A DNA stretch of 64,000 bases from contig CAWGTF010000011.1 of the NCBI GenBank assembly GCA_963825425.1, positions 186,001-250,000 on the forward strand, read 5' to 3'. Below are positions 34,076 to 42,355 of this stretch, one piece after another (position 1 is the stretch's first letter; the number at the start of each line of letters is the position of its first letter). Source of the stretch: PALSA-607 sp963825425. Its GTDB lineage: Bacteria; Actinomycetota; Actinomycetes; Acidothermales; Acidothermaceae. The notes under the pieces were generated by a model. It worked only from the letters and a program-made list of their open reading frames with translations. It did not search any database and was not told where the DNA came from. A program made the position numbers and the translations under genes.

Positions 34076-34947
34076 GTTGTGCTCCGGCTGGCGAAGATTC
34101 GTCCCCGGGGACTCGCGAGAACGGCCAGGAAGACCAGGTGGCCAGCCAGGATCGAGTAGCGCGGGTCGATGTTGGCTCCGATCGTTTGCGCGATGCCCAG
34201 GACGATGCCGCCACCGAGGGTTCCCCAGAGCGAGCCAAGCCCCCCGATTACTACCGCTTCGAATGCGAAGATCAGCTGTGTCGGGCCGCTGGAGGGTTGG
34301 AACGTCGACCTGATGGCCAGAAATGCACCCGCCAACGTGGCGGTCGCCAGCGCGATCGCGGTCGCCTTGGCGTACACAGACCAAGCGGGGATGCCGACGA
34401 GCGCGGCCGTGTCGGGGTCGAGCGCGGTTGCGCGCATCTCGCGCCCGAACGGCGTGCGTCGCAGCGTGAGTTGGAGGCCGCCGAGTACGACGATGGCCAG
34501 CCCAAGCACCAGCAGGCCGATGTAGGGCACCGCAAGTCGGGAGTTGATGACCCAGCTCTTCGTCGAGATCGTGCCGGCCCTTGCACCGAGCGATCGAACG
34601 TCCGGCGAATAGGTCTGCAGCAAGCCGTTCTGGATAACGATCGACAAACCGAAGGTCGTCAGCAACGGGATCAACGGCCCGCCGCGCAGGCTGCGTGCAA
34701 GAACGGTGCGCTGCAGGATGTAGCCGAACACGGCCATGATCGGCAGCACGGGTAGCAGGGCGACGAACGGCGACACGTGGTAGGTGAAAGAAACCTCCCA
34801 CACGAGGAAGGCGCCCAGCACCGCAATGTCGCCGTGGGCGAGGTTGATGATCCGCATGACGCCGAACATGAGCGACAAGCCGCAAGCGAACAGTGCGTAC
34901 AGGCCGCCGAGTAGAAGGCCCTGAACGACCGCGTTGACCCAACTCAT
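34072..34947 (-). CDS. livH: ABC transporter permease, LivH family
   Basis: A 291-residue permease. VQGLLLGGLYALFACGLSLM, FGVMRIINLAHGDIAVLGAF and LIPLLTTFGLSIVIQNGLLQ are typical LivH; RTPFGREMRATALDPDTAAL is the coupling loop and FEAVVIGGLGSLWGTLGGGI the conserved late helix. It pairs with LivM to form the membrane channel. It overlaps livF and livM by 4 bases each. Confidence 0.9.
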   Translation of the reverse strand: MSWVNAVVQGLLLGGLYALFACGLSLMFGVMRIINLAHGDIAVLGAFLVWEVSFTYHVSPFVALLPVLPIMAVFGYILQRTVLARSLRGGPLIPLLTTFGLSIVIQNGLLQTYSPDVRSLGARAGTISTKSWVINSRLAVPYIGLLVLGLAIVVLGGLQLTLRRTPFGREMRATALDPDTAALVGIPAWSVYAKATAIALATATLAGAFLAIRSTFQPSSGPTQLIFAFEAVVIGGLGSLWGTLGGGIVLGIAQTIGANIDPRYSILAGHLVFLAVLASPRGRIFASRSTT

Positions 34948-35660
34948 GTCGACCCCTGCGCGCGAAGCCCAAAGTATGCCTCGGTGATGAGTTCGCGACT
35001 GACCGACGCGGTAGCGGCCTCCAGCGCGATCTTGCCTTCCAGCAGGCAGATCACCCGGTCCGCGACTGACATCGCACGGCGCAGATCCTGTTCGACGAGT
35101 ACGACGGTCGAGCCCGCCTGGATGAGCGACGACAGCGACTCGTAGACCGCATCGACCGCGATCGGCGCCAGACCAAGGGACACCTCATCGACCATCAGCA
35201 GGCGCGGATTGGTCATGAGTGCTCGACCGATCGAGGTTGCCTGTTGCTCCCCACCCGACAGTTGTGACGCCTTCTTGTTACGGAGCCGGTTGAGCATCGG
35301 GAAAGCGGCCACGACGGTGTCGACTGTCCACGGTCCCGGCCGCGACCGCCGGCCGGCGACGAGCAGGTTCTCCTCGACCGTGAGATCCGCGAACAACCTG
35401 CGCCCCTCCGGCACGAGGGCGATTCCGAGCCCAACGCGCCGATGAGCGGGCACGCTCGTGATGTCCGCGTCGTCGAATCGAATCGACCCTCCGGAAGCCG
35501 GGTGGGCGCCCGCCAGGGTCCGGAGCATGGTCGACTTCCCTGCGCCGTTCGCACCGACGAGCGCAAGCGTTTCGCCCTGGGTGACGGTGAAGCTGACTCC
35601 GCGCACGGCCTGCAAGAGTCCGTGGCGAGCTTGCAGGTCATGGACTTCCAGCAGGGTCAC
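34944..35660 (-). CDS. livF: ABC transporter ATPase, LivF family
   Basis: The nucleotide-binding subunit has Walker A GANGAGKSTMLRTLAG near residue 40, Q-loop region LVPEGRRLFADLTVEENLLV, signature SQLSGGEQQATSIGRAL (ABC motif) and Walker B PRLLMVDEVSLGLAPI. The 'ALVPEGR' and 'LTVEENL' wording is LivF-specific. GTG 35660 overlaps the livG stop as GTGA. It dimerises with LivG to power uptake. Confidence 0.92.
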   Translation of the reverse strand: MTLLEVHDLQARHGLLQAVRGVSFTVTQGETLALVGANGAGKSTMLRTLAGAHPASGGSIRFDDADITSVPAHRRVGLGIALVPEGRRLFADLTVEENLLVAGRRSRPGPWTVDTVVAAFPMLNRLRNKKASQLSGGEQQATSIGRALMTNPRLLMVDEVSLGLAPIAVDAVYESLSSLIQAGSTVVLVEQDLRRAMSVADRVICLLEGKIALEAATASVSRELITEAYFGLRAQGST

Positions 35661-36427
35661 GGGCCTGCCTTCCCCAGGTACGCATCGACAACGGCGGCGT
35701 CGCGAAGTACGACGTCTGGCTTGCCGCTCGCGATCACCCGCCCGGCGTCCATCGCTACCAGCCGGTCGATGACCTGCAGCAGCAGGTGCACGATGTGCTC
35801 GATCCACACGATGCTGATCCCACGCGCTCTGACTCGTCGGATCGTATCGACCAACTGGGCTGCCTCTGCGTCGGTGAGGCCGCCGCCGATTTCATCGAGC
35901 AATAGGACGTGTGGGTCCGTCGCGAGTGACCTCGCCAGCTCCAGCCGCTTGCGGTGCAACAAACCGAGGCTCTCTGCACGCCGGTTGGCGAGCTCGATCA
36001 GCCCGCACAGTTCCAACACCTCGACTGACTTGTCGTAAGCGGCGGACCTGCTGAGGCCGGCGCCGTATGACGCACCCACGAGAACGTTCTCGAGCACCGT
36101 CATCGCGCCGAACGGACGAGGGATCTGAAACGCCCGGCCCACGCCGCGACGGCACCGCTGTTCGGCCCGCATGTGGGTGATGTCTTCCGCACCTAGGTGC
36201 ACGGTGCCCGCGCTGGCAGCGAGCGAGCCAGACAGCACGTTCAGCAACGTGGTCTTGCCGGCTCCGTTGGGGCCGACGATGCCGACGGCTTCGGCCTCGC
36301 CGACCTCGAAATCGACGTTGTCGAGCACTTGCAAAGAGCCGAACCGCTTGGACAAGCCCACCCCGACCAGCCGAGGCTGATCGGGGTGGGCTGTCCCGGT
36401 GTATGAACCGGCCGGTGCTTCGCTCAC
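35657..36427 (-). CDS. livG: ABC transporter ATPase, LivG family
   Basis: Walker A VGPNGAGKTTLLNVLSG, the LivG-type RRGVGRAFQIPRPFGAMTVL, a slightly degenerate signature region LGLLHRKRLELARSLATDPH (LSGG replaced by LLHRK), Walker B VLLLDEIGGGLTDAEAAQLV and switch His in VWIEHIVHLLLQ. The altered ABC signature is unusual; in an LivF/LivG heterodimer one site may be weakened. GTG 36427 overlaps the binding-protein stop as GTGA; the open frame extends further upstream but only as a shadow of that gene. Confidence 0.88.
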   Translation of the reverse strand: MSEAPAGSYTGTAHPDQPRLVGVGLSKRFGSLQVLDNVDFEVGEAEAVGIVGPNGAGKTTLLNVLSGSLAASAGTVHLGAEDITHMRAEQRCRRGVGRAFQIPRPFGAMTVLENVLVGASYGAGLSRSAAYDKSVEVLELCGLIELANRRAESLGLLHRKRLELARSLATDPHVLLLDEIGGGLTDAEAAQLVDTIRRVRARGISIVWIEHIVHLLLQVIDRLVAMDAGRVIASGKPDVVLRDAAVVDAYLGKAGP

Positions 36428-37871
36428 GCGCCGTAGGGCTGCAACGTGCCTGCGATGGGGACGTTCGTGTCGGAGGAGTGCTCGCAGATAACGAATGCGA
36501 GCTTGTACGGGCCAGACGGCGCCTTGACCCACTGGCCGCCGATGATCGGCGTCACGACGACGTTGGCGTTCGGCCCCTTGCCCCACTGCAGTTGGCCCGA
36601 CCGGGGTCATCACGCTCAGTGATGCCGATCGCGGCCGATACACCCGTCTTGTCGTGTGGATCCGACGACGCCTTGAGCGCTCCGGCTGCCACGTCGAAGA
36701 GCGCAAGGCTGGCGCCCAGTTGCTGGTTCCACTGCTTGCCTGAGGCGGTTTGATAGCCGGTCGCCAGGTCCGCGGAGCTGACCCCCGTCAGCGAGGACGT
36801 GTAGGGCCAGGTCTCACCCCAGTAGATGCCGCTTGCGACCCCGACGCCGATCGCGCCCAACGCCTCGACCTGGGAGGGGAAGAGTCCGGTCTTGGCGATC
36901 TGCGCGATCTTCGGCTTGTAGCCCTGCTGAGCAGCTTGCTGCCAGAACGTCGCAAAGTCGGGAGGGATCGGGAACGTGTTGAAGATCTCGCAGTTTGCTG
37001 ACTTGAACTTGTTGATTTGCGACGAGTAGTCGTTGGTGCCGTCGGTGTAGGCACCGGGGTCGACGATGGTGTACCCGGCCTTGGCCAGCAGCGGGCCCAA
37101 GTTGGATCTGATGGCGTTCCCATCGGCATCGTTGGGCCACATGACGCCGACCTTCTTATTGGTCGTTACCTGTGGCCACATCGTGGTGTAGGCGTTGTCA
37201 AACTGCGCGGTGCCGAAGCAGAAGTGGTAGGTGAACTTGTACGCGGCGTTGTTCCCCGGCTTCGCGCCCCGACCGTAGTACCAGGCCTCCCAAGGCACAA
37301 CGGTCGACACGCACGGCACTCCCGCCGCTTCGCAAGCGTCGGAGACCGGGTTGACCTGTTCCGGGGTCGACGTCGCGAGCATCAGGTCGACCTTCGAACC
37401 GTTGATCAGGTCGTTTGCCACCTGAGCAGCGCGCGCGGGGTCGGACTGGCCGTCCTTGTCGATGATCTGGACGTCCCACTTCTTGCCGCCGATGACGATT
37501 CCGCTGGCGAACGCCTTGCGCGCGAGGCTCAGCACGTAGCCGTCGGGCTCGCCGAAGCCGGCCGCAGGGCCGGTGATCGGGCTGACGTAGCCGATCTTGA
37601 TCGTGCCCGCACTCGGTCCGCCGGAGGCCGCAGCCGTGGCAGGCGTGCTCGCGGCTGCTGACGTTGCGGCCGCGCTGGATGCGGACGGAGCGGCTGCGGT
37701 CGTGGACGCAGCGCTCGACGGCGCCGCCGGTGTCTTCTTACTGCTCGAGCAAGCCGCGAGCAACGGGCTCGTGAACGCGAGCGTCGTCGCGCCCAAGCCG
37801 GCCGCGCGCAGGAAATTCCGTCGGCTGATGGCCGCCTGGACGACCTCGGGCTGGGAAGAAGGGTCCACCAT
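36424..37871 (-). CDS. ABC transporter substrate-binding lipoprotein, LivK type (frameshifted)
   Basis: The N-terminus has a twin-arginine motif SRRNFLRAAGLGATTLAF and lipobox LLAACSS, then a Ser/Ala/Thr linker. The type I binding fold starts TIKIGYVSPITGPAAGFGEP and includes VDLMLATSTPEQVNPVSDAC, NNAAYKFTYHFCFGTAQFDN and VGVMWPNDADGNAI. Near 36605 the frame shifts and the end reads LQWGKGPNANVVVTPIIGGQ ... GTLQPYGA. ATG 37871 is given; GTG 37868 has better spacing from GGAGG. It is the first gene of the ~14-kb aromatic operon; ligand specificity is inferred from context. Confidence 0.87.
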
Positions 37872-37934
37872 GACCTCCACGATTCGGGGTGAGTTGGCCG
37901 AAACGTAGGAGGCGGCGTGCTGGCCGTCAATGTT

Positions 37935-37955
37935 GCGTTCCACTAGGTGAAACAC
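37935..37955. promoter_or_regulatory. Candidate IclR operator (site 1)
   Basis: GCGTTCCAC, spacer TAG, GTGAAACAC: arms match at 7 of 9 positions when one is inverted. It lies between the divergent binding-protein gene and the IclR gene, 20 bases before the IclR ATG. It shares GTGAAAC and TTGCGTT words with a second site at 38845. Confidence 0.55.
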
Positions 37956-37974
37956 TTTGGGTTACGATTCGAAC

Positions 37975-38831
37975 ATGGTTGCCGACGGCGTGAGTAGGCA
38001 GGTGACTAGGCACGCGAGTAGGCAGGAGCCGGCCGCCACCAGCGCCACCGCGGGATTTTCGCAGTCGCTGGAGCGTGGACTGCAGATCCTGGCGGTGTTC
38101 AACGAGGCGCGCCCGGTGCTCGGAATCGCCGACATCGCGCGCGCCGTCGAGCTTGAACAAGAGCACGACCTACCGCTACGTGGCGACGCTGGCCCGCTTG
38201 GACTACCTCCAGCAAGACCCCGAGACGAAGAAGTACTCCCTGGGACCGCGGGTGGCCGACCTCGGCTTCGCCGCGATCAACTCGATGGAGATCACCCGGG
38301 TAGCGGCGCGGCCTTTGCAGGCGCTCGCCGACGAGACCGGGCACACCGTCAGCATGGCCGTGCTCGACGGTTCGGACGTCGTCTACGTCGACCGTCGCCG
38401 CAGCGCTCGCGGCGTCCATCTCGGCATGGAGCTGAACCTGCACGTCGGCTCGCGGTTGCCGGCGTACTGCACGGCACTGGGCAAAGTCCTGCTGGCCTAC
38501 CGCGATCCGGCCACCCTGCGGGTGCTGCTGGATCGGACGGATCTGGCCCGCCGGGCGCCGAAGACCATCACCGCGCGCGAGCAGCTGATGTTCGCCCTCG
38601 GTCGGATCCGCGAGCTCGGCATCGGAGTGAATGACGAGGAGTTGGCCCCCGGGCTGCGCGCGATCGCCGCACCCGTGCGCGCTCGATCCGGCGAGGTCAT
38701 CGCCGCGGTCAACGTCGTTGTGCTACCTGAGCATCGCCACCGCTCCGATGGAGCAGCTGAGCGCGCGACTCGAAGGACCACTGCGACGGACCACCAACGA
38801 GATATCGACTCGGCTCGGGCTATCGCAGTGA
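37975..38831 (+). CDS. IclR-family regulator, PcaR/PcaU/PobR type (frameshifted)
   Basis: SQSLERGLQILAVFNEARPV and LGIADIARAVEL start the winged helix, completed in the next frame by NKSTTYRYVATLARLDYLQQ; a shift lies near 38158. YSLGPRVADLGFAAINSMEI links to the effector domain (DGSDVVYVDRRRSARG, GSRLPAYCTALGKVLLAY, ELAPGLRAIAAPVRAR). A second shift near 38725 restores the tail APMEQLSARLEGPL ending RLGLSQ. The wording is that of protocatechuate or 4-hydroxybenzoate-responsive activators. It is divergent from the transport-catabolic operon and tandem with the second aldehyde dehydrogenase; similar palindromes precede both. Confidence 0.85.
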
Positions 38832-38844
38832 ATCGTCCTAGCTA

Positions 38845-38863
38845 GTGAAACGTTGCGTTTTAG
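38845..38863. promoter_or_regulatory. Candidate IclR operator (site 2)
   Basis: GTGAAACG, spacer TTG, CGTTTTAG: arms agree at 6 of 8 positions. It lies 13 bases after the IclR stop and 120 bases before the second aldehyde dehydrogenase start, with no other gene between (38864-38982). The GTGAAAC core is shared with site 1. Confidence 0.5.
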
Positions 38864-38982
38864 CTATCAGAACACTTGGTTGATTATTCAGCCAGTCCCG
38901 TCTACGGTCTGGGCCTGCGTCCATTCCGGGGCCGCCTATTCAGAGGCTCGGCCCCGTGTGCATGGCGACGAGGAGGCAACTG

Positions 38983-40443
38983 GTGTTCCTGGACGACGCG
39001 AGGTGGAAGGGCCAGATCTTCGTCGGCGGGGCCTGGGTGCCCGGTGCCGGCGGTGATGCCGATGTGATCGAGCCGGCGACGGGAGCCTCGCTGGGGCGCA
39101 CCGGTCGCGCGGGAGCCGCGGATGTCGCGACGGCCGCGATCAGCGCCAGCGAGGCGCAGCGCGAGTGGGCGGCGTTGCCGCATCCGGCGCGAGCGGCCGT
39201 GTTGCGAAAGGCCGGCGCGCTGTGGGCCGAGCACGCTGAGGAGATCATCTGGTGGAACATCCGGGAGGTCGGCGCCATCGAGGGGATGGCCGGCTTCTCG
39301 GTGCATGTCGCGGAGCAGGAGTGCTACGAAGCGGCTACGCTCCCGAGTCGACCGGCCGGGGAGATCCTGTCGAGTGAAAGCCCGCGCCTGTCGCTGGCTC
39401 GTCGACTGCCCGTGGGCGTCGTCGGCGTGATCTCGCCGTTCAATGTCCCGATCATTCTTGGCATCAGATCGGTGGCGCCCGCGTTGGCGCTCGGCAACGC
39501 GGTCATTTTGAAGCCCGATCCCCGCACGGCAGTTACCGGCGGCGTCACCATCGCCAGAATCTTCGAGGAGGCGGGGCTGCCTCCCGGTGTCCTTCAGATG
39601 CTTCCGGGTGGTGTCGACGTCGGCGAGGCGTTGGTGACGCATCCGCTGGTGAGCGTCATCTCGTTCACCGGTTCAACAGCGGCTGGACGTCGGGTGGGCG
39701 AACTCGCGGGCAAGCACCTGAAGCGAGCGCATCTCGAACTGGGTGGCAACTCGGCGCTCATCGTCCTTGACGATGCGGACGTCGACGCGGCGGTCAACCT
39801 GGCGGCGTGGGGGTCGTTCTTCCACCAGGGTGAGATCTGCATGACGACCGGACGCCACATCGTGCACACGGCGCTGCACGACGAGTTCGTGGAGAAGCTC
39901 TCGGCGAAGGCGCTTCACCTGCCGGTCGGCGATCCCGCTTCAGGCCAGGTTGCTCTAGGTCCTCTGATCGACGCCGGGCAGCGCGACAAAGTGCATCACC
40001 TCGTAACGTCCAGCGTGGCGGCCGGCGCCCGCGTTGCAGCTGGTGGTACCTACGAAGACCTGTTCTACAAGCCGACCGTTATCACCGACGTCTCGATGAC
40101 CACTCCTGCTTTCGCGCAGGAGATATTCGGACCGGTAGCGCCGGTGATTCGGTTCGCCAATGCCGACGAAGCCGCGGCAATCGCGACGTCCACCGAGTAC
40201 GGCTTATCTCTCGGCATCGTGACGCGTGATGTCATGAAGGGTCTCGATCTGGCCGCCCGAATTCCGAGCGGCATCGTGCACATCAATGACCAGACCGTCA
40301 ACGATGAGGCGAACACTCCGTTCGGCGGTGTTGGGGCATCGGGTACCGGATCGCGATTCGGCGGCGCCGCAGCCAACATCGAAGCCTTCACCGAGACCCA
40401 ATGGGTGACGATTCGCAGCGAGCCGCCGACGTATCCCTTCTGA
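38983..40443 (+). CDS. vdh: Vanillin/benzaldehyde dehydrogenase
   Basis: An aldehyde dehydrogenase of 486 residues with intact catalytic set: PVGVVGVISPFNVPIILGIR, FTGSTAAGRRVGELAGKHLK, AHLELGGNSALIVLDDADVD with the general-base Glu, and nucleophile Cys in FFHQGEICMTTGRHIV. HINDQTVNDEANTPFGGVGA and RSEPPTYPF are the C-terminal features of the benzaldehyde/vanillin dehydrogenase group. GTG 38983 follows GGAGG at 7 bases; in-frame ATG 38962 is less well placed. Downstream of an IclR site, it would oxidise the aldehyde from Ech to 4-hydroxybenzoate or vanillate. Confidence 0.88.
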   Translation: MFLDDARWKGQIFVGGAWVPGAGGDADVIEPATGASLGRTGRAGAADVATAAISASEAQREWAALPHPARAAVLRKAGALWAEHAEEIIWWNIREVGAIEGMAGFSVHVAEQECYEAATLPSRPAGEILSSESPRLSLARRLPVGVVGVISPFNVPIILGIRSVAPALALGNAVILKPDPRTAVTGGVTIARIFEEAGLPPGVLQMLPGGVDVGEALVTHPLVSVISFTGSTAAGRRVGELAGKHLKRAHLELGGNSALIVLDDADVDAAVNLAAWGSFFHQGEICMTTGRHIVHTALHDEFVEKLSAKALHLPVGDPASGQVALGPLIDAGQRDKVHHLVTSSVAAGARVAAGGTYEDLFYKPTVITDVSMTTPAFAQEIFGPVAPVIRFANADEAAAIATSTEYGLSLGIVTRDVMKGLDLAARIPSGIVHINDQTVNDEANTPFGGVGASGTGSRFGGAAANIEAFTETQWVTIRSEPPTYPF

Positions 40444-40472
40444 CTCGCGGGTTGCCTTACGATCATTACCTG

Positions 40473-41069
40473 ATGCAGTCTCGCCAGCTCGTTCTTGCCT
40501 CTGCGTCTCCCGCGCGGCTACGACTCCTGTGGGACGCCGGGTTTGATCCGATCGTGATGGTCAGCGGCGTCGACGAGGACGCGGTGGAACACACCGACAT
40601 CGCCGACCTCGTCGAGACCCTTGCCGTGCGTAAGGCAGCCGCCGTCGCCAAACACGTGCCGAGTAGCTCCGTGGTAATCGGGTGCGACTCGATGTTGAGC
40701 ATCGACGGCGACGTCATGGGTAAGCCGCCGACACCAGAAGTCGCGCGCCACTATTGGCAGCGCATGCGGGGTCGCGACGGCGTCCTCGTCACCGGTCATT
40801 GCGTTATCGACGTAGGGTCGGGCCGTGAGGCATCGGCGGTGGCCAGCACGATCGTGCATTTCGGGACGCCGACCGATGACGAACTCGATGCCTACATCGG
40901 TACCAGCGAACCGATGAAGGTGGCCGGTGCATTCACCCTCGACGGGTTCGCCGGACCTTTCGTCGATGGAATCGACGGTGACCACGGGAATGTGATCGGT
41001 CTTTCATTGCCCTTGTTGCGGCGGCTACTTGCCGACATCGAGATCGCAATCGTGGATCTATGGCGCTGA
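40473..41069 (+). CDS. maf: Maf-family nucleoside triphosphate pyrophosphatase
   Basis: A short Maf protein of about 198 residues. LVLASASPARLRLLWDAGFD is the substrate loop, and SVVIGCDSMLSIDGDVMGKP with TPEVARHYWQRMRGRDGVLV are the conserved core. GTSEPMKVAGAFTLDGFAGP and GNVIGLSLPLLRRLL end the fold. It hydrolyses modified or non-canonical nucleotides to monophosphates. ATG 40473 gives the canonical N-terminus. It overlaps the dus start by 10 bases. Confidence 0.9.
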   Translation: MQSRQLVLASASPARLRLLWDAGFDPIVMVSGVDEDAVEHTDIADLVETLAVRKAAAVAKHVPSSSVVIGCDSMLSIDGDVMGKPPTPEVARHYWQRMRGRDGVLVTGHCVIDVGSGREASAVASTIVHFGTPTDDELDAYIGTSEPMKVAGAFTLDGFAGPFVDGIDGDHGNVIGLSLPLLRRLLADIEIAIVDLWR

Positions 41070-42177
41070 AGATCGGGCCGATCGAAGTCGACCCACCGAT
41101 CGTGCTCGCGCCGATGGCGGGAGTGACCAACGTGCCGTTCCGCCAGCTGTGCCGAAGCTATGGCGCCGCACTGTACGTGAGCGAGATGGTGTCTGCGCGA
41201 GCTGTCATCGAACGGAATCCGAATACTGACGCGATGGTTCGGTTCGGTGCAGACGAGTCCGTGCGCAGCCTGCAGCTGTACGGCGTCGACCCGGACGTGA
41301 TGTATGCGGCCGTGCGCCATGCCGTCGGCGAGATCGGAGTCGACCATATCGATCTCAACTTTGGTTGCCCGGCGCAGAAGGTCAACCGGGTCGGCGGTGG
41401 GGCCGCGCTGCCGCTTCGCCGCGCGTTGTTCCGTGCGGTCGTCGCCGCCGCCGTGAGGGCGGCAGGCACCGTGCCCGTAACGGTGAAGATGCGCAAGGGA
41501 ATCGACGACGCGACGCTGACCTACCTCGATGCTGCGCGCGCCGCCGAGGACGTCGGAGTCGCAGCGATCGCGCTACACGCCAGAACCGCCGAGCAGTTGT
41601 ATTCGGGTGCGGCCGATTGGTCGGCGATCACCCGGCTGCGCGAAGCGGTTACCTCGGTGCCGGTGTTGGGCAACGGTGACATCTGGGCCGCCGGCGATGC
41701 GGTGCGCATGATGCGCGAGACCGGATGTGCGGGTGTTGTCGTCGGTCGCGGTTGTCTCGGCAAGCCGTGGCTGTTCCGCGAGCTCTCGCAGGCTTCGCCG
41801 GGCTGCCCATCGGCCCGGCCCCGGCATTGGGTGAGGTCGTCGCCGTGATGCGCCGCCACATCGACCTGCTCGTCGCACACAAGCGCACGCCGCAGCTCGG
41901 AGTGCGGGCATTCCGCAAGCACGCCAGCTGGTACCTCACCGGGTTTCCGGTCGGCGCACACGTACGACGGGCATTGATGGACGCCGAGACTGTCGCGGAG
42001 CTCGACGCGCTTCTCGACACCGTCGATCCGCACATGCCATTGCCGACGGCCGCTCGTGACCTCCCGCGCGGGCACTTGCACGGACCACGACCGGTCCAGC
42101 TGCCCGCGCACTGGCGGGAGCAGGCGGACGATCTGGCGCCTTTGGTAGGCGCCGACGAGGCGTACTCCGGCGGCTAG
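41060..42177 (+). CDS. tRNA-dihydrouridine synthase (frameshifted)
   Basis: An FMN TIM-barrel enzyme. PPIVLAPMAGVTNVPFRQLC is the FMN-binding start and VDHIDLNFGCPAQKVNRVGG holds the catalytic Cys; VPVTVKMRKGID, AIALHARTAEQLYSGAADW and GNGDIWAAGDAVRMMRETGC with VGRGCLGKPWLFREL complete the barrel. A shift near 41790 leads to the helical tRNA-binding domain GEVVAVMRRHIDLLVAHKR, KHASWYLTGFPVGAHVRRAL, stopping after DEAYSGG. It reduces uridines in tRNA. Usually near-essential housekeeping, so the shift is probably a sequence error. It is translationally linked to maf. Confidence 0.9.
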
Positions 42178-42190
42178 CGCACCAATCGCA

Positions 42191-42214
42191 GATACCCGCC
42201 GATCGGCCGGTATC
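42191..42214 (+). terminator. Inverted repeat after dus (possible terminator)
   Basis: GATACC-C-GCC-GATC-GGC-C-GGTATC pairs along its length except for one C-C mismatch, 14 bases after the dus stop. Only short T runs follow, so it is a weak intrinsic terminator at best. The rest of 42178-42355 has purine-rich GCGAGGA words and no gene. Confidence 0.4.
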
Positions 42215-42355
42215 TACCGTTTCCTGCCCTTTACACGACCGATTTGTGCCGCATAGTGTCGCGAACGGAAGCGGTCCCGTGTACGACCGCGGGAGCGAGG
42301 AGCGGGGCGAGGTAGCGAGGAAATCCTGGGGAAGTCGCGAGGAGAGGGGTGCCAC

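Noticed and set aside
23033..38831. Assigning the aromatic island as recent horizontal transfer
   Set aside because: Base composition and start-codon habits look like the flanks, and no transposase, integrase or tRNA border was found.
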